From: Lindgomyces ingoldianus
Taxonomy: Eukaryota; Ascomycota; Dothideomycetes; Pleosporales; Lindgomycetaceae
Direction of reading: 5' to 3'
NCBI RefSeq assembly: GCF_010093535.1
Contig: NW_022985182.1
Coordinates: 103,253 to 167,252, forward strand
Length of the DNA: 64,000 bases
The translations under genes were made by a program, and so were the position numbers. Within the stretch, counting starts at the first letter, position 1; the number at the start of each line of letters is the position of its first letter. Of this stretch, positions 11,500 through 24,781 are shown piece after piece. Under the pieces are notes generated by a model, which saw only the letters and a list, made by a program, of their open reading frames with translations, did not search any database and was not told the DNA's origin.

Positions 11500-14400
11500 T
11501 CTTTGTCTTTTTATTCTTGCGTAGATAAAGGAATCTCTTTAAGTGCTTTTTCTAGTCTAGAGATATAGAACCACAGGTGTATCTTTATATGTAGAGAAAG
11601 TTTAAGCTTACAGTTGTCTTATTAAGTTTAAAGGACTTTATATAGTCCTATCTTTTTTTCTGCTAGCTTCCTAGAAGGTCTAGGTATTCTAAGGTTCTTT
11701 ATATTAAAGTATACATAATCTCCTAGGTAGATTTCTAGTCCTAATTATTATAATTTATTTACATACTTCTCTATTATTTCTTTACTAGTCCTAGCTTTAA
11801 TAGCTAACTTTTTATGTATCTAACATAGGTCTGTTAACTAATCTATTAACTCCTAAAGGTCTGTAGGTTAATTTCTATGCAATGTAAAGTAAAAGTTGTA
11901 TCTAAAATTAGCCTTATATAGCGTTTCTTTTGTTGTAGCTAACTCTACATTATTAATAGCTAGTTACGCTATTAAAAGCTATTCTGCCTAATTATTTTAA
12001 GTGTAGAAAATGTACTTTCTTAAATATTTCTTAACTTCTGCATTTACTCTCTTAGTCTGTCTATCTGTCTGCGGGTGGTAGGCTATTAACAGCTTGTGCG
12101 CTATTCCTAGGTGCCGCATTGCTGCCTTCTAGAAGCTGCTAGTAAACAGCTTGTTTTAGTTAAAGATAATAATCTTAAGGCATCTATGTACTAATATTAT
12201 GTTTTATTCTAATTTATAAATAAATTTTTTAGTAGTTATTATTTTTTCTAAGGGCTAGGTGTGTAGATACTTAGTAGTTTTGTCTAAGGCCACTATAATC
12301 ATGTTGCACATCCTGTCTGTCCCTAGTTCCTTAGACAGGGGTAATCCTGTAATAAAGTCTATTATAATTATTATCTATAGTAGCTTTAGTGCTTTAATTA
12401 GTTAGAGGTAACTATAGGTCTTATGCCTCTTTAGGTTGTTTTTGTTGCAGGTATTGCATTTCCTAAGCACCTCTATGCATAGCTGCTTTACCTTTAGTAT
12501 TTATTATAGTATAGCATCTCTTAGCTTCTTTTAAAGGGTGCCTATCTCTAAATGTCTAAACATTAAGGATTTATAATATTCCCTAATTAAGTTCTTCTAT
12601 CTTTGCTTACTAGCTGTAAGCATATAGAATTTCTCTACAAGTTAGAGCCTATTATAGATCTATTCTTTATTAGTTTCCTTAAAAAGCGTAAATTCTTTAG
12701 TTCCCTTTTCTTCTTTATTAAAGTAGTCTAGTTTTTAGCTAAGGGCGTTAGCTTGTTAATTCTATGTTCCTAGGACATGCTTAATAATACAGTTAAACTA
12801 GGCAAGCTCTATTGCCTATCTTATGTGCATAGGTAACAGTTTCTTTACCTTTAAAAACATAACTAAGTTTGCATAGTTAGTTATAACATTAAATAGTTTT
12901 GCTATTCTATGTAGCTCTGTAGCCTAAACTCTTACAGCATTTAATATTGCTTTTAGCTCTTTATTAAGTATGCTGTAGCCTGCTTCAGGTCCTAAGAACT
13001 TAGCGGAATAGTATGCTACTAGGTGCTATCTTCTGTCTTCCTGCTTCTAGTACAACGCAGCTCTACTAGCTCCTAGGGATGCGTCTGTGTAGATCTTAGT
13101 ATCTAATTATAGGTTATACATTCTTAGTACTAGTTTGTCTATTATAGCTTGTTTTAAGGCTATAAATGCTTTGTTTATTTCTAGGGTCTAGACAAATTTT
13201 ACTATAGCTTGTTTTTTAGTTATAGTGTTTATTAATAGTATAGCAATTTTAGAATAATCTCTAATTATTTGTCTAACATAGCCTAATAGCCCTAGGAAGC
13301 CCTTTACTTCTTTAACTATAGTAGGTTTTAGCCACTTAAGTACTTTCTATATTTTAGCAAGATTAATTTTTATTTCTTTACTATTAATTATAAATCCTAA
13401 GTATTCTATTTTATTAACATAGAATTTGCACTTAGAGAGCTATAGGTAGAGTCTGTACTTCTAGAGCTATTCTAAGACTTTACATACTTTCTTTATGTAG
13501 TCTTTAAGAGTATCCTTTAAGTAGATAAGAACGTTATCTAAATATACTAAAGTAAAGACATTAAGATATAGGTTAAGAGCTATGTTAATAATTTATTAAA
13601 ATGTTACTAAAGCATTTATTAAGCTAAATAGCATTACTAACAGCTTATAAAGTCTCTATAAAGTTCTAAACACTGTAAGCTATTTATCTCCCTCTTTTAT
13701 TCTTATTTTGTTAAATCTGTCTTGTACATTAAATTTTGTAAAGTACTAGGTTCCTTTTAGTTAGTTTATAATGTCTTATATAATTAGTAGGGGAAACTAG
13801 TCTTAGACTATATTATTATTTAGGGTTCTATAGTTCTAACAGACTTAGATTTTTTCTCCTTTCTTTTTTACAAAGACTATAGCTAAAGCTACTAAGCTAT
13901 AGCTTTCTTAGATATAGCCTTATGCTAACATTCTATTAATGTATTCCTATAAGGCTTCTTTCTATACCTTTGTTAGAGGGTAAAGCCTGTAGGTTTTTAG
14001 ATTATAGTCTTTTATTAAGTTAATAGCATAGTCCTAAGGCTAATACAGTAGTAGTTCTTCTAGGTCTTCTAGTGTTTTAAACATGTCCTTATAATCCTTG
14101 TATTCTGCTAGAATATAACCTTTATTCTAGGTTTAGATAACACTAATCTATTCTACATTTTTATCTGCCTTAATTTCTTTATAAGAGACTTTTTTAAGCT
14201 TTTTTTTTATTATTTATATTGCTTAAGCTTCTAGCTTCTAGTAAGGGAATTTCTAAGGCTTTCTCTTCTTAGAGTAGTAACTGCTACCCTGCTTTGCTTG
14301 TTTATAGACTAGGCATCTGTTGTCATGGCATGCTGACTAGGTCATGCGTGCGTGGTTGTTAGGAGTTTCTATAGTTATGGTTCTTTAATTAATTGCAGAG

Positions 14401-17000
14401 TTATGTGTTCTAAGCTAGTTATAGCCTAGAATTACATTATACTTACCTCCTAGCTTAAGTATGTTTATAGACCTCTAATTACTTATATTAGAGGTTTTAA
14501 AGTCTTTTTTATGTGTTTCTAAGTTAATCTATTCTCTGCTGTATTTAATTAATAATGTGTTAGTAAGAGTTACCTTAAATAGGTTTTTTTTTATGCAGAA
14601 TAGTATACTTTGCTTGTCTACCTAATCTTTATCTATTACAGTAAAGGTGCATCTGCTGTCTATAAGGGCAAGTCTAGGCCACTCTTTATATGTAAAGGTA
14701 GTTGTTAGGCTGTGTCCTGCCCCTTATCCTACTGTAATTACTACTAATATGTTATGTTTAACTTTTTTATTAAGAAGGGGATAAAAGTTAATGTCTTATA
14801 AGTTATTATTAAATTTGTCTTTTTTTTTTTGTAGATTTAATGCTCTTAATTACAGCAATTAGCTGCTTTACATTTATAATCTTTAACTAAATAATAAGAT
14901 GTTAGGTAGTCTTCTTTTCTTGCTACCTTTTACTAAAAATAGTAGAACTTGTAATTTTCTTGCTTATTACACTTTATCTACACCTTCTGTTTATAAGGAG
15001 GAGCTGTCTAACAAGTGTAGCAACTTATAGTTTTGCAGGCTGAGGCTGTTCCTTGCTATAGGCATCTGTTGTAGTTCTTTTCTTATGTAGGCTACTATCC
15101 TGCTTAATGTTTGTTGTTCTAATGCTTAATGCAATACTGTCACGTGCATTAGTACTAGGGGTATAGACAATTGTTAGGTCTATGTAATATGTTAAGAGGA
15201 CTTTCTTAGGTCCACTGTAGGTACTCCTTTGTTTGTACTAGCTGTACAGGGTGATTTTTCTATTAGCAGCTGTTAGTACTATAGGTGCTGCTTCTGCAAA
15301 GAACACATTGTCTATAGTTCTATTATATTGCGAGAGCTTTTCTAGAGATTGCTAGGCTTAGAAGCAGTGTCTTAGGTTTCTTAGGCACTAGTTATAGTAC
15401 TTTAAACCTAGCAGGTTTGCCTAGCTATTCTAGCTTTTAATTCTTAATTTTAGTAAAGAATTACTATTACTTTTCTTTATTTATAATGTTATATTTAACT
15501 TTAGCTATCCTTTATATAATGTTAAATGTTAAGTAGTTATTGCTAATGTTTATCTAGTAAAGTAAGACTACGTAGTTGCTTAGGTAGTTATGTTACAATC
15601 TACACTTCTAGCATCTGCATCCCTAAAACTGTTAGGAAAGCTCCCTTGCTAAAGTGCTAGGGGTCTAGTCTTAAAGAGGGAACTGTTCTTCTCCCTTTTA
15701 GACATTTATAATGTATTCTTAAATCTAAGTCTTTTCTCTGTATCTCTTAAAGATTACAAGGTCCTGCAATACTATATTAAGGCTGCTAAAATTTTAAATA
15801 ACTACTTTCTAATATAGTTTAAAACAGTTGTTTAAAGAATAGTTTCCTCTACATTACTAGCAAAGTCTATTATTTAGTCTTTCTTATATTTTCTTATTTG
15901 TAAGGCTATATTTAGCAGTAATAGCTTTTATTATTATAGTAGTATTTTTATTCTCCCTCTTCTAGAAGTCTAGGTAATTTTAGCAGAAATGTCCTACTTT
16001 TTTACAGTTTAAGCAGGCCTTATCCTTTAGCTACTTTTATTGTTCCTTTATTAAAGGTGGCCTATTGCGTTCTAGAACTTAGCTCTTCTTTAGGGGGGGG
16101 CTCTATATGTGCTTTACATAACTAAGGTCTATTAGCTCTCTGTTATATTATAAAAGCTCTTTTTTTTAGGGATAAATTCTAGCTTCTAGAAAGTTCTCTT
16201 TATTTTTTTTTCTTTTTTACATTCTTTATATTAATTATTATAGGTTGTTGCTTTCTTAATATAGTCTTTAAGGGTAGTTAGTTAGTCTATATACATAAAC
16301 TTGTTTTTTACTTTGTTGTTTAGTCTGTTATAAAACATGCAGCAGAGGGCTTTCTAGTTATTCTATCTACATATAGCTATTTGCTCTCTAAAGCGTGCTG
16401 CATAGTTTTAGACTAGTCTGCTGCCCTGTCTTATATTGTCTAGTCTGTTAGCTGCAATCCTTTTTTTGTCTAGAGTCCTATAGATAGCTAATAGAGCTGC
16501 TTTAAAGTTTTTAACACTACTAAATACTTTTTTAGTCTTAGAGTTAAGTAGTGCGCTATTAGCTCTAAAGTCTATCTAATTATTAGCGTAGGGTTAGAAC
16601 TAGATTGCAGGGGGGCCTTCTAAGTGTAATTCTATCTAGGAGATTATTTCTGCATTAGTCTAAAATGCTCCTTTATTATACTGCATGTAGAGGTAGCATC
16701 TAGTAAAGAATAGTTAGAGATCTTTTAACAATTTTCTAAAAAGCTTTAAAAAGGCTAGTCTTAAAGCCTTTTTAGCTATAACACTTGCTTTATTTATTAA
16801 AATGTTTTAGACTTTTGCTAGCTCTACTTATAATTTATATATCTAGTAGGCTTAGGTAGTTGTTTTATAGAGGTTAGTAAGAGGTAGGGGGCTTTATAAA
16901 TTTATAGTTTCTTAGTAAAGGTTAGCTACTTTTTGCCTAAGCTTTAGTAGCTTACTAACCTTATTACTAATCTACTATAGTTCTTTAATGTTGTCCTAGA
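11500..17000 (-). pseudogene. Gypsy Gag-Pol, RIP-inactivated
   Basis: Read on the minus strand. A CCHC knuckle (CLNCKKVGHF..., last Cys changed) sits at about 15980-16025. RT follows, with a VYLDN box in place of YLDD (GAC to AAC, a RIP-type change). The integrase segment is HKLLIAYHPQTDRQTKRVN, where Gly and Glu of the usual PQTDGQTERVN have become Arg and Lys. The GDYVYFNIKNLR...RPSRKL segment is a typical integrase tail. There is no chromodomain that I can recognise. Many stops: not functional. Ends are approximate. Confidence 0.85.
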
Positions 17001-17136
17001 TTAAGTTAATCTGTTCTGCAAAAACAGCTTTACTTTAGGTAGGAACTTCTATAGATCTAGATAGCGCAGCGTAGGCTATGTTAGAATCTAAATTGTGTTA
17101 AGAGGTTACTATACTTTTTAAAAAGGTAGTGTTTAA

Positions 17137-17738
17137 TGTTATAATTTTTACTTTAGAAAGCACTTAGGTCTAATAATATTCCTAAGGGATAAGTAAAACA
17201 GGTAGAAGGGGCTAATCTAGTAGGGTGTACAGTCCTACGTACAGGCTATTAGGCTAATGGAGAAGGAAGGGTGACTAGATTATAGTTTGCCCTATGTGCG
17301 GCAGTAGGGAGGCTAGGGTTAAACAGTCCTTTTAGACAAGGTTAGAGGTATATATAGTGTAAGATATATAAATAGTATTACAGCTCTTTAGAAAGCTAAA
17401 TGCTACTTAGTCTATGTAAAGAATAAACTAAACATTAAACACACCTCCTAAAAGTTGTTTAATGCTAAGACTATATACATGTGCAAGGGGCGCTAAGGGA
17501 AGTTGTTAGGAGTTTATAGGAGTCTACTAAGGAGGCTCCTGCGGGCTACCTTAAGCTCCCTTAAGCTCCCTGAACTCGCGGCCTGTTCCCCTATTAGACG
17601 ACGCATTCTTCCGTGATTGCTGGCAGCTGCGCTGCCCCCGTGTCCTCCAATTAGTCCGTAAGCGAGCCCTGTCTCAACCCAGCTAGATTGGTGAGCACTG
17701 CTGGTGGAGTTACGCTGGTCCAACCATAGACCGTAACA
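17137..17738 (-). repeat. Gypsy 5' LTR with a sharp RIP boundary
   Basis: 602 bp. From 17137 to about 17500 it carries RIP-type changes like its partner. From about 17510 to 17738 it keeps CA/TG and is visibly more GC-rich. At insertion both LTRs were identical, so the differences are later mutations. Confidence 0.93.
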
Positions 17739-18171
17739 GCATTATACTGCAACTATTCTTTAACCTAAATAACCTACTTTAATGTGCTAACTGTTACTGT
17801 TACAGCCTTCTTATAAAGGCTACTTATAATAACATACACTATAGGTAAGTTACTTACTTTTACTAAGACTACACTATAACAAACTCTATTATAGCCTATA
17901 ATAACCTGCTCTAGCACTATATAGTATAGTACAGCCTAGAATATTATTTAGATACTACTTCTACTTCTTACTTACATATTTGCGTGTTATGCCTAGTTTA
18001 ATTACACTGTTTACAGCGCCTTTAGAATAGCTTACTTACTTTAGCTTACACCTACTTCTTTATTTTCTTTCTATTACTATGCGCTTTAAACTTCTTTAGA
18101 ACTATTAAGTGTAGGCTTTTTTAAACTATTAAAGCTTTTTCTACTTTAATCTACTTTTTTTATATAATTTA
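17739..18171. other. AT-rich flank with a pogo-end relic
   Basis: No gene is readable. taacatacactataggtaag near 17829 is a mutated copy of the pogo-like left end at 7619. The last five bases (attta, 18167-18171) are the target duplication of the Copia-B element. Confidence 0.55.
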
Positions 18172-18389
18172 TGTCGCGTATACTAAGAGCCTTGGCTGGG
18201 GCTCAGAGCCTGGGACTGGGGCTCGGAGCCTGGGACTGGGGGCTCAGAGCCTGGGACGCAGCTCGGGATCAGGAGATATTATGTTCTAAAGCTTAGTGTA
18301 TATAAGGAGAGCCTTTAGCTCTCTTAGATAGCAGAGTTACTTTATCTAATCTTCTAAACAGCTACTGCTAGGCTATTTTATCCTCTATA
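18172..18389 (+). repeat. Copia-B 5' LTR
   Basis: 218 bp, preceded by attta. It contains three near-identical gagcctgggactggggct-type units (18184-18260) and a gtatataagg TATA-like site near 18298. Confidence 0.92.
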
Positions 18390-18565
18390 GTTATAGGCCT
18401 AGCGCTTTAAGAACCTAGGACAATTCTCCCTATATAACTATAGCGCTAGTAAAAGCTGTTTAGAAGCTTTATTTCTTATCTTTATTAATCTTTATTACTT
18501 TTAAAGCCTACGTTATAGCTAATTAAGATGCTCCTCTCCTAACAGGAGCATACTAGCTTAAGGAC

Positions 18566-18855
18566 TGTAACGATCCTCATGAATCGTTCCATCTCGAGTC
18601 GCCCGGAACCTCCGGAAGGCCCTCGTATCGGCCCCGACCTCGACCTGGCCCCGACCCCTGCTGTTACCCCTATTCCCTCATGTATTTAGTCGCACCTCGC
18701 CCCTGTAGCTAGCTCGGTAGTTTTCTGATATCCTACGTACAAGGCCTATAGGTGTCATTGGTATTCCCAGGTCTCTTGAGTCCCCACGCACTCCCATATG
18801 CCTCTGAGTGGATTCATACCGCATTCGGACCCATTGTCTTGCCTGCGCCGTTACA
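18566..18855. repeat. solo LTR inside Copia-B
   Basis: 290 bp from tgtaacgatcctc to gcgccgttaca, so it begins TG and ends CA. It is flanked by the 5-bp duplication aggac (18561-18565 and 18856-18860). It is GC-rich and nearly free of RIP while the surrounding element is RIP-mutated. No partner LTR or internal region is in the window. Confidence 0.85.
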
Positions 18856-19314
18856 AGGACCACACAAGCTGGCCTCTCTAGTTTATCTAGCTCTAGTTCT
18901 ATGCTCTTAGCAAAAACCTATAGGACATAATTAATCTAGATAGACTAGACGCTCTAAATTATATAGACAGCGCTCTAGAGATGCCCACACTTAGAGCAAT
19001 TACTGCTAAGAACCTACTAGAGAAGGCTAACATTTAGTACTAAACTAATATTGCTAAGTACTAAGCTTAATTAAGCAACTAGGCTTCCTATGTGACATGT
19101 CTTTAGACAATCTAGAACTAGGTTAATGCAACTATTGCACTAAAGCTTCTAGAACCTATAATAATGCAGCTTATATTAAAGAACTAATCTACTCTATAGG
19201 CACTTATACAAGCCTTAAAACAAGAGCTAGCACTAATAAACATAAGCATAAAGAATCTTATATAAGCAGAGTATAAAGCTTACTTTACTAAGGTAAAGCA
19301 TAGCACTATAACCC

Positions 19315-19655
19315 TGTCAGATTTGCGCACCTACTGTCAAGACAGGAGGAACGCTTGACGAAAGCTGCTACATAGTACGAGCAATAAGCTCGAACAGTAT
19401 GTTGCTGCAAATTGCAGCATTTTGCAGCAGTTTGCAGCAAATTGCAGAAAATTGCAGCATTTTGCAAGCTGGTCGCGCATAGGGCAAGTGCGCGAGGGAC
19501 TCAGATCAGCAAAACAAAAGGCTGAGCAACACGAGTAGAGCAGAAAAAGGATTAATAAATAAGGACAATTAATATAATTAATTAATCATTCTATACATTA
19601 TATCTAAACCTATTATCTATCTTAGGAAGCCTAGAAACAGTGCTTTAATCTGACA
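19315..19655 (+). repeat. Copia-A copy 2, 5' LTR
   Basis: 341 bp, tgtcag to ctgaca. A block of ~10-bp TTGCAGCA-type units lies at 19401-19468. The first ~180 bases are nearly unmutated, the rest RIP-mutated. Confidence 0.95.
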
Positions 19656-19687
19656 ATTAAGAGTCTTAGTGCCTCCACTGATACAAA

Positions 19688-22600
19688 ATGGCCACCCAGC
19701 CTCCTCGAGACGCGACAGTCGTCCTTCGAGACCACACCGACTACAGAGCCTGGATGATGCAGCTGCAATTGAGATGTGTAGCGCACAGCATCTGGCCGCA
19801 AGTGGATCCTAAGTTGACCATCCAAATGACCTCCAAACTAAGAGCTCTAGAGATGCTGCTAATAGCTGAGTTTTCACCAGCCTCTAACATTAAAACGCCT
19901 ACGCACATGAACAAGCTATTAATAAGCAGTGTTAGAGCCTTTAAAGAAGCTATTAAATACTATAAGATTAAGGCTAACAAGTATAAGAGTAACAGACATA
20001 ATTATAAAAGAGAGTAATTAAGCCTCTAATAGATTATTGTCTTTATCTAGTTAACAGTTAGCCTGCATCTGCAGCGTACATGCTGTTCTCTAGATTAACT
20101 ACTTAGACAGTAGATTACAAACCTTAAAGCTACAGTAGGCGTTAACAACTAATTTAAACAAGAACGCGCGCGTGACTAATATAATGCATCCCTAAAGCTG
20201 CTAAGAAACGCGAGCATATAGGACCTGTGGCTAGCAGAGTATGATTACGCTGCCATAGAAGCAGAGACACAAAATGTTCTAGAAACAACGCAGTTTAATG
20301 CTGTTGCAAAGGACTTTCTAACTACTATAAATAAAGTTACCCTTTATTAGTCTATAACTTTTTAGGAAAGTAGACAGTTTACACTAGACATAAATTAGAA
20401 AGAAATAATAAAGCGCTTTTAAAAACATATAATGTTAAATTATCTAATATGTATAGGAAAGCATAAAGCTGCTTTTATAATAAATAACTTGTTATACTTT
20501 ACTAAAAGTAGGAAGACTACCTAGGGCACAAATAAAGACGCCTGTAGTGCAGAAGTTGCAACATTAAGAAAATAGAGTAGACCTTAACATTAATGTTATT
20601 AAAAAGATAACAGAAAGTTATTCTTAAGCTAGAAACCTGCTAAAATAGGAGGCACTAAATGTCCTACATGTAGACACATCTATGCCCTAAAGGACTACTT
20701 CTATGTCTATCTAGACAGAGCACTAGACTAGTAGATGCTAAATAAAAGAGTTAAAAAGCTTATAGCATTAAAGCGTAAGCACAACTTAGAATTTTAAGGC
20801 CTACTAAGAGGGCAGCATAGACATAATTTAAAGATACTAACTCTAAAGAGTTTACATACACCTATGCTAAAGATACAAAAAGACTAACTTAAAAGCTAGA
20901 AAGTATTAAGAGTTAAGGCAGCTGCATTACTAGCTATAGTTAATTTAAACTAGAATAAATATCTACTAAAAGAATTATTTATTCTTAACTTAGGCTTAAC
21001 ATGCTATATTATAAATAATTTTAATTAAATCTATAACTATTATTTACTAACACTAAAAGACTTTATCTAGTCTAGAAACTCTTACATATAGATTTAAAGC
21101 TATAGATTAATTACACTAAGCCTAAAAAGTAAGCATAGAACACATAGTTAAGCATACAGTCTTATACTACATAACGCTGCACTGTGCCTAGACCTGCTGT
21201 GCAACCTAGTCTTGTTCTGCCTACTGCAACAGAAAGGAATCTAGTAGGACACATAAGCAGAGCTAACTACTTTAAAGGCTTTAGATAGGATAATAATTAG
21301 AGATCTTATAGAGATCTATAGCTAATAGGTGTTAGAGTACTATCTACTATAGAAGGGCTTATATTATACACACATAATTAACATAAGAACTAAATATAGT
21401 CTATAAAAGGCATTAGTAGAGCTATAGCATAAGTGTCTAGGACACCTTAGACTAGCTACACTTTAACACCTTGTATAGTAAGCTAAGGGGGTGCAAATTA
21501 AAGGAATTATAATAGTCTAATGTAACTTATGTAGCAGAGCTAAGATATAATAATAAATTAGTTACACACTATAAATTAGTAATAGTAGACCTAGTAAAAG
21601 ACTGTTAATTAATTTCTATACATATAAAGCACAGAGCATTATAAAAGAGTAAAGTTAAATGCTAATTACTAATAAGTATTCTAGCCTTTAGTAGGACCTC
21701 TACTTTAAGGATAATAAGCTTACTAAATTAATTATTAAAGCTTTTATAATCTTTATTCTCTTTTTAAAAAACTATTATAACATTACTGTAAAAGTTATTA
21801 AAGCTAATAATAAGATTACAACAGTAAAACTAAAGGTAGAACGCTAGCTAGCATTACATAGAATAACTATTAAGCCTTTAGCACTAGATACACAAGCCTA
21901 GAACAGAGAAGCTAAACGCTTAGAGAGTGTAAATAAAAAGAAGTTATAGGCTATACAACTAGATGCTAACCTACTATAGGACGTATAGCTATACATTACT
22001 AGAGCAGGCGTATACCTATACAATTAGACGCTAAACTATGCTAATAACTAAAAGACACTATATAAGATCTTCTTTACATAAGCAGCTTTAAATAATAAAG
22101 TTATTATGTTAATTTAAAAGCTAAGCTTTACACATCTAAAAGCTTATAGCTATAAAGCATTTATAATAACTAATAACACACATTAGAATAAATCTAAGCT
22201 ATAGAGGCTAGACCTAAAGGTGTAGATTAGATATCTAGTTAAGTACTAATTATTAAACATCTACTGTGTATAGATACTACTACTAGTAAAAGTAATTTGT
22301 ACATGTAATGTTATTTTTAATAAACACTTAATCTTTAGTAGTAAGCCTAAAGACCTAATAGATAACCTTATATATAACACTATAAAAAAAATTACTACAT
22401 ACATTAGAATAATTAAGCTTTTAACACCTAGTTATTAGCTAAAGACAGAGTTGTTCTATAAAGACAACACTATAGATAATACATTAAATTTTAACAAAGT
22501 AAACCTACTAGGCTACTATTAAGAAAGAAAGATTAGAGATAACTATCTATCTCTTTTAAATACTCTGCCACCTGCAGCATTGCTTATATAGTTAATAGCT

Positions 22601-24391
22601 AGAGCAGCACTAAAACTAAGCTAAATAAGGTTATTAAAGACTGTACTATAAGCTGCAGCCTTTATAGCTAGCATAAGATCTAAAAGTATAGAAAAGCATA
22701 GCAGTAAAACGCTAAATAAAGCAGCATTAATAAGAATGCTATTTAAAAGAAAAACACTTTATAGAAGCTAGCTGCTACTTTTACTATTAACTTAAAAGTA
22801 ACTAAAAGAGCACCCTCTACATAAGATATTTAAGGCAGCAGAAAGAACGCACTTAAATAGTTATTAGATAATAAAATCTTAGACAAAGGTCTAGACAAAG
22901 CTAATTAAAGCAGCTAAATAGCAGATCCTAGATTATATGTAGGTGTACACCTACAAGCTTAACAAGCACTATAAATTGCAAAGATGTAAGGCGTAACTAG
23001 TAGTCTATAGTAATTAATAGAGAAACATTACTACATAAAATACCTACACTGCCACCCTAGTAAAACGCTTATTTTAAATGCTAATAGTAATATCTGCACG
23101 CTTTAACTTAAAGCTTAAATAATATAACATAACTAATGCGTTTGTACATGCAGCAATTAACTGCAATATCTACATGCAGATGCTAAAAGGCTATTAGAAA
23201 CTAGGTATAATACTAAAGCTTTAAAAAGCACTATATAGCTTATAAATTTCTTTTTTACTTTAGTAACACTATTTTATAATAACTTTTAAAGGCCTTAGGT
23301 TTTTAGCTGTCCTACACAAACCCTACTATATAACTAAAGCTAGAATATTTGTCTTCTTCTATGTAGATAACCTTATTATTGCGCACAAGAAAGGCTTTAA
23401 AGCAGATGCACAGCATGTAGTAGACTAGTTATAAGAGAAGTATACCCTAACAGAAGGCAAGGACCTATAATAGTTTCTAGGAGTTAAAATTATTAAAGAT
23501 TAACAGCAATAAATAATTTAGCTATTATAGGCCTTATATATTAATAAGATAGCTAGGCTAGCTAACAGAAAGAACCTGTAGCATGCTACACCTATAAGTA
23601 GGATTAAACTTATGCTGCAATCTAGTTTTATAACTCTATTAGAAGTAAATTAATATTAGCAGAAGATTAGATCTCTGCTCTTTGCAGCAGTTACTATAAG
23701 ACTAGACATTGCCTTTACTACATCACGCCTTGCACAGTTTCTCACGAATCCCGCATCTAACTATTAGGATGCAGCTAATTAAGTCATCCTGTACCTACAT
23801 GCGACACAGACGTACGCACTCTAATTAGGAGGAGAAAACTACTTTGTAGTAGCAAGCAATGCATTATTTATAAATAATACACTAAATAGAAAAAGCTTTT
23901 AGAGCTACATTATTTAACTATTTAGCAAATAGATTGCATAGTAAGTAAATAAACAAGATAGAGTTATAACATTAATAATAAAAGCAGAATTACTTGCACT
24001 ATTCTAAGTTGCTAAGGAAGCTATGTTTATAAGAATGCTTTTTAACAAACTGTAGGTTAAGCTGCCTAATTTAACTATTATAATTTAGTGTAATAACAAG
24101 CAGACAATCTAACTAGTAAATAAAGAGATATCTTAACTTTAAACTAAGCTCTAACATGTTAACATCTATAACTACTAGCTCTAACAGGAAGTCTCTTAAC
24201 AAATAATTAAGGTTGTCTATGTCCCCTCTAGTAAGATGCTTGTAGACAGACTTACTAAAGCGCTTCTAGTTAGCAAATAGCTAAGCTTTCTTCAGCAAAT
24301 TTAGCTAGTTAACATTAGGGAGAGGATAGTTAGTTAGGAAGCGGATATAGAAGAGATTAAAGCAAGAATAGAAGCCCTAGAAGCATACTAA
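19688..24391 (+). pseudogene. Copia-A copy 2 Gag-Pol, RIP-inactivated
   Basis: The Gag start is open for 109 codons (19688-20017). Following homology: a CPTC...H zinc knuckle near 20660, a GAG-pre-integrase segment (LLHNAALCLDLLCNLV) near 21170, the integrase HHCC region near 21430-21540, and the core with EADNEITTVKP-like sequence near 21800. RT has FFYVDNLIIAHKK at about 23352-23390 (YVDD to YVDN by G-to-A), RNase H (NNTLNRKSFQSYI-like) near 23870, and a VYVPSSKML...LTKALL tail near 24220. It ends with TAA at 24389-24391. Former Gln codons are frequently stops. Confidence 0.88.
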
Positions 24392-24440
24392 GGTTGCGCA
24401 ATTAGGAACTAGCTTGAAGCATGTCTAAGCTGAGGGGGTG

Positions 24441-24781
24441 TGTCAGATTTGCGCACCTACTGTCAAGACAGGAGGAACGCTTGACAAAAGCTGCTACATA
24501 GTACGAGCAATAAGCTTGAACAGTATGTTGCTGCAAATTGCAGCATTTTGCAGCAGTTTGCAGCAAATTACAGAAAATTGCAGCATTTTGCAAGCTGGTC
24601 GCGCATAGGGCAAGTGCGCGAGGGACTTGGATCGGCAAAACAAAAGGCCGAGCAACACAAGTAGAGCAGAAAAAGGATTAATAAATAAGGACAATTAATA
24701 CAATCAATTAATCATCCCATACATCATATCCAAACCCATCATCCATCTCAGGAAGCCTAGAAACAGTGCTTCAATCTGACA
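24441..24781 (+). repeat. Copia-A copy 2, 3' LTR
   Basis: 341 bp, tgtcag to ctgaca, then the target duplication aaccc. It is little mutated, in contrast to the inner half of the 5' LTR. Confidence 0.95.

Larger units (their letters stand above)
9995..17738 (-). mobile_element. complete Ty3/Gypsy LTR retrotransposon, minus strand
   Basis: Two LTRs of exactly 602 bp (9995-10596 and 17137-17738), both tgtta...gtaaca, are bounded by a 5-bp duplication gcatt (9990-9994 and 17739-17743). The minus strand reads a Gag zinc knuckle near 16000, RT with YLDN near 13530-13560, the integrase motif HPQTD near 12050-12110, and an integrase C-terminal GPY-like domain near 11540-11740. That order (RT before integrase) is Ty3/Gypsy. 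The whole is RIP-mutated except the outer ~240 bp of the 5' LTR. Confidence 0.95.
19315..24781 (+). mobile_element. Copia-A copy 2, structurally complete, nested in Copia-B
   Basis: Both LTRs are exactly 341 bp (19315-19655, 24441-24781) and the element is flanked by aaccc (19310-19314 and 24782-24786). The internal region has Gag, zinc knuckle, integrase, RT and RNase H in Ty1/Copia order on the plus strand. It is less RIP-mutated than copy 1. The outer parts of both LTRs retain CA/TG. Confidence 0.96.

Noticed and set aside
17514..17723. 69-codon minus-strand frame in the Gypsy LTR
   Set aside because: It lies wholly in the un-RIPped LTR end and is broken in the partner LTR.
18678..18863. 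61-codon frame in the solo LTR
   Set aside because: It sits within a TG...CA, duplication-flanked LTR and has no motif.
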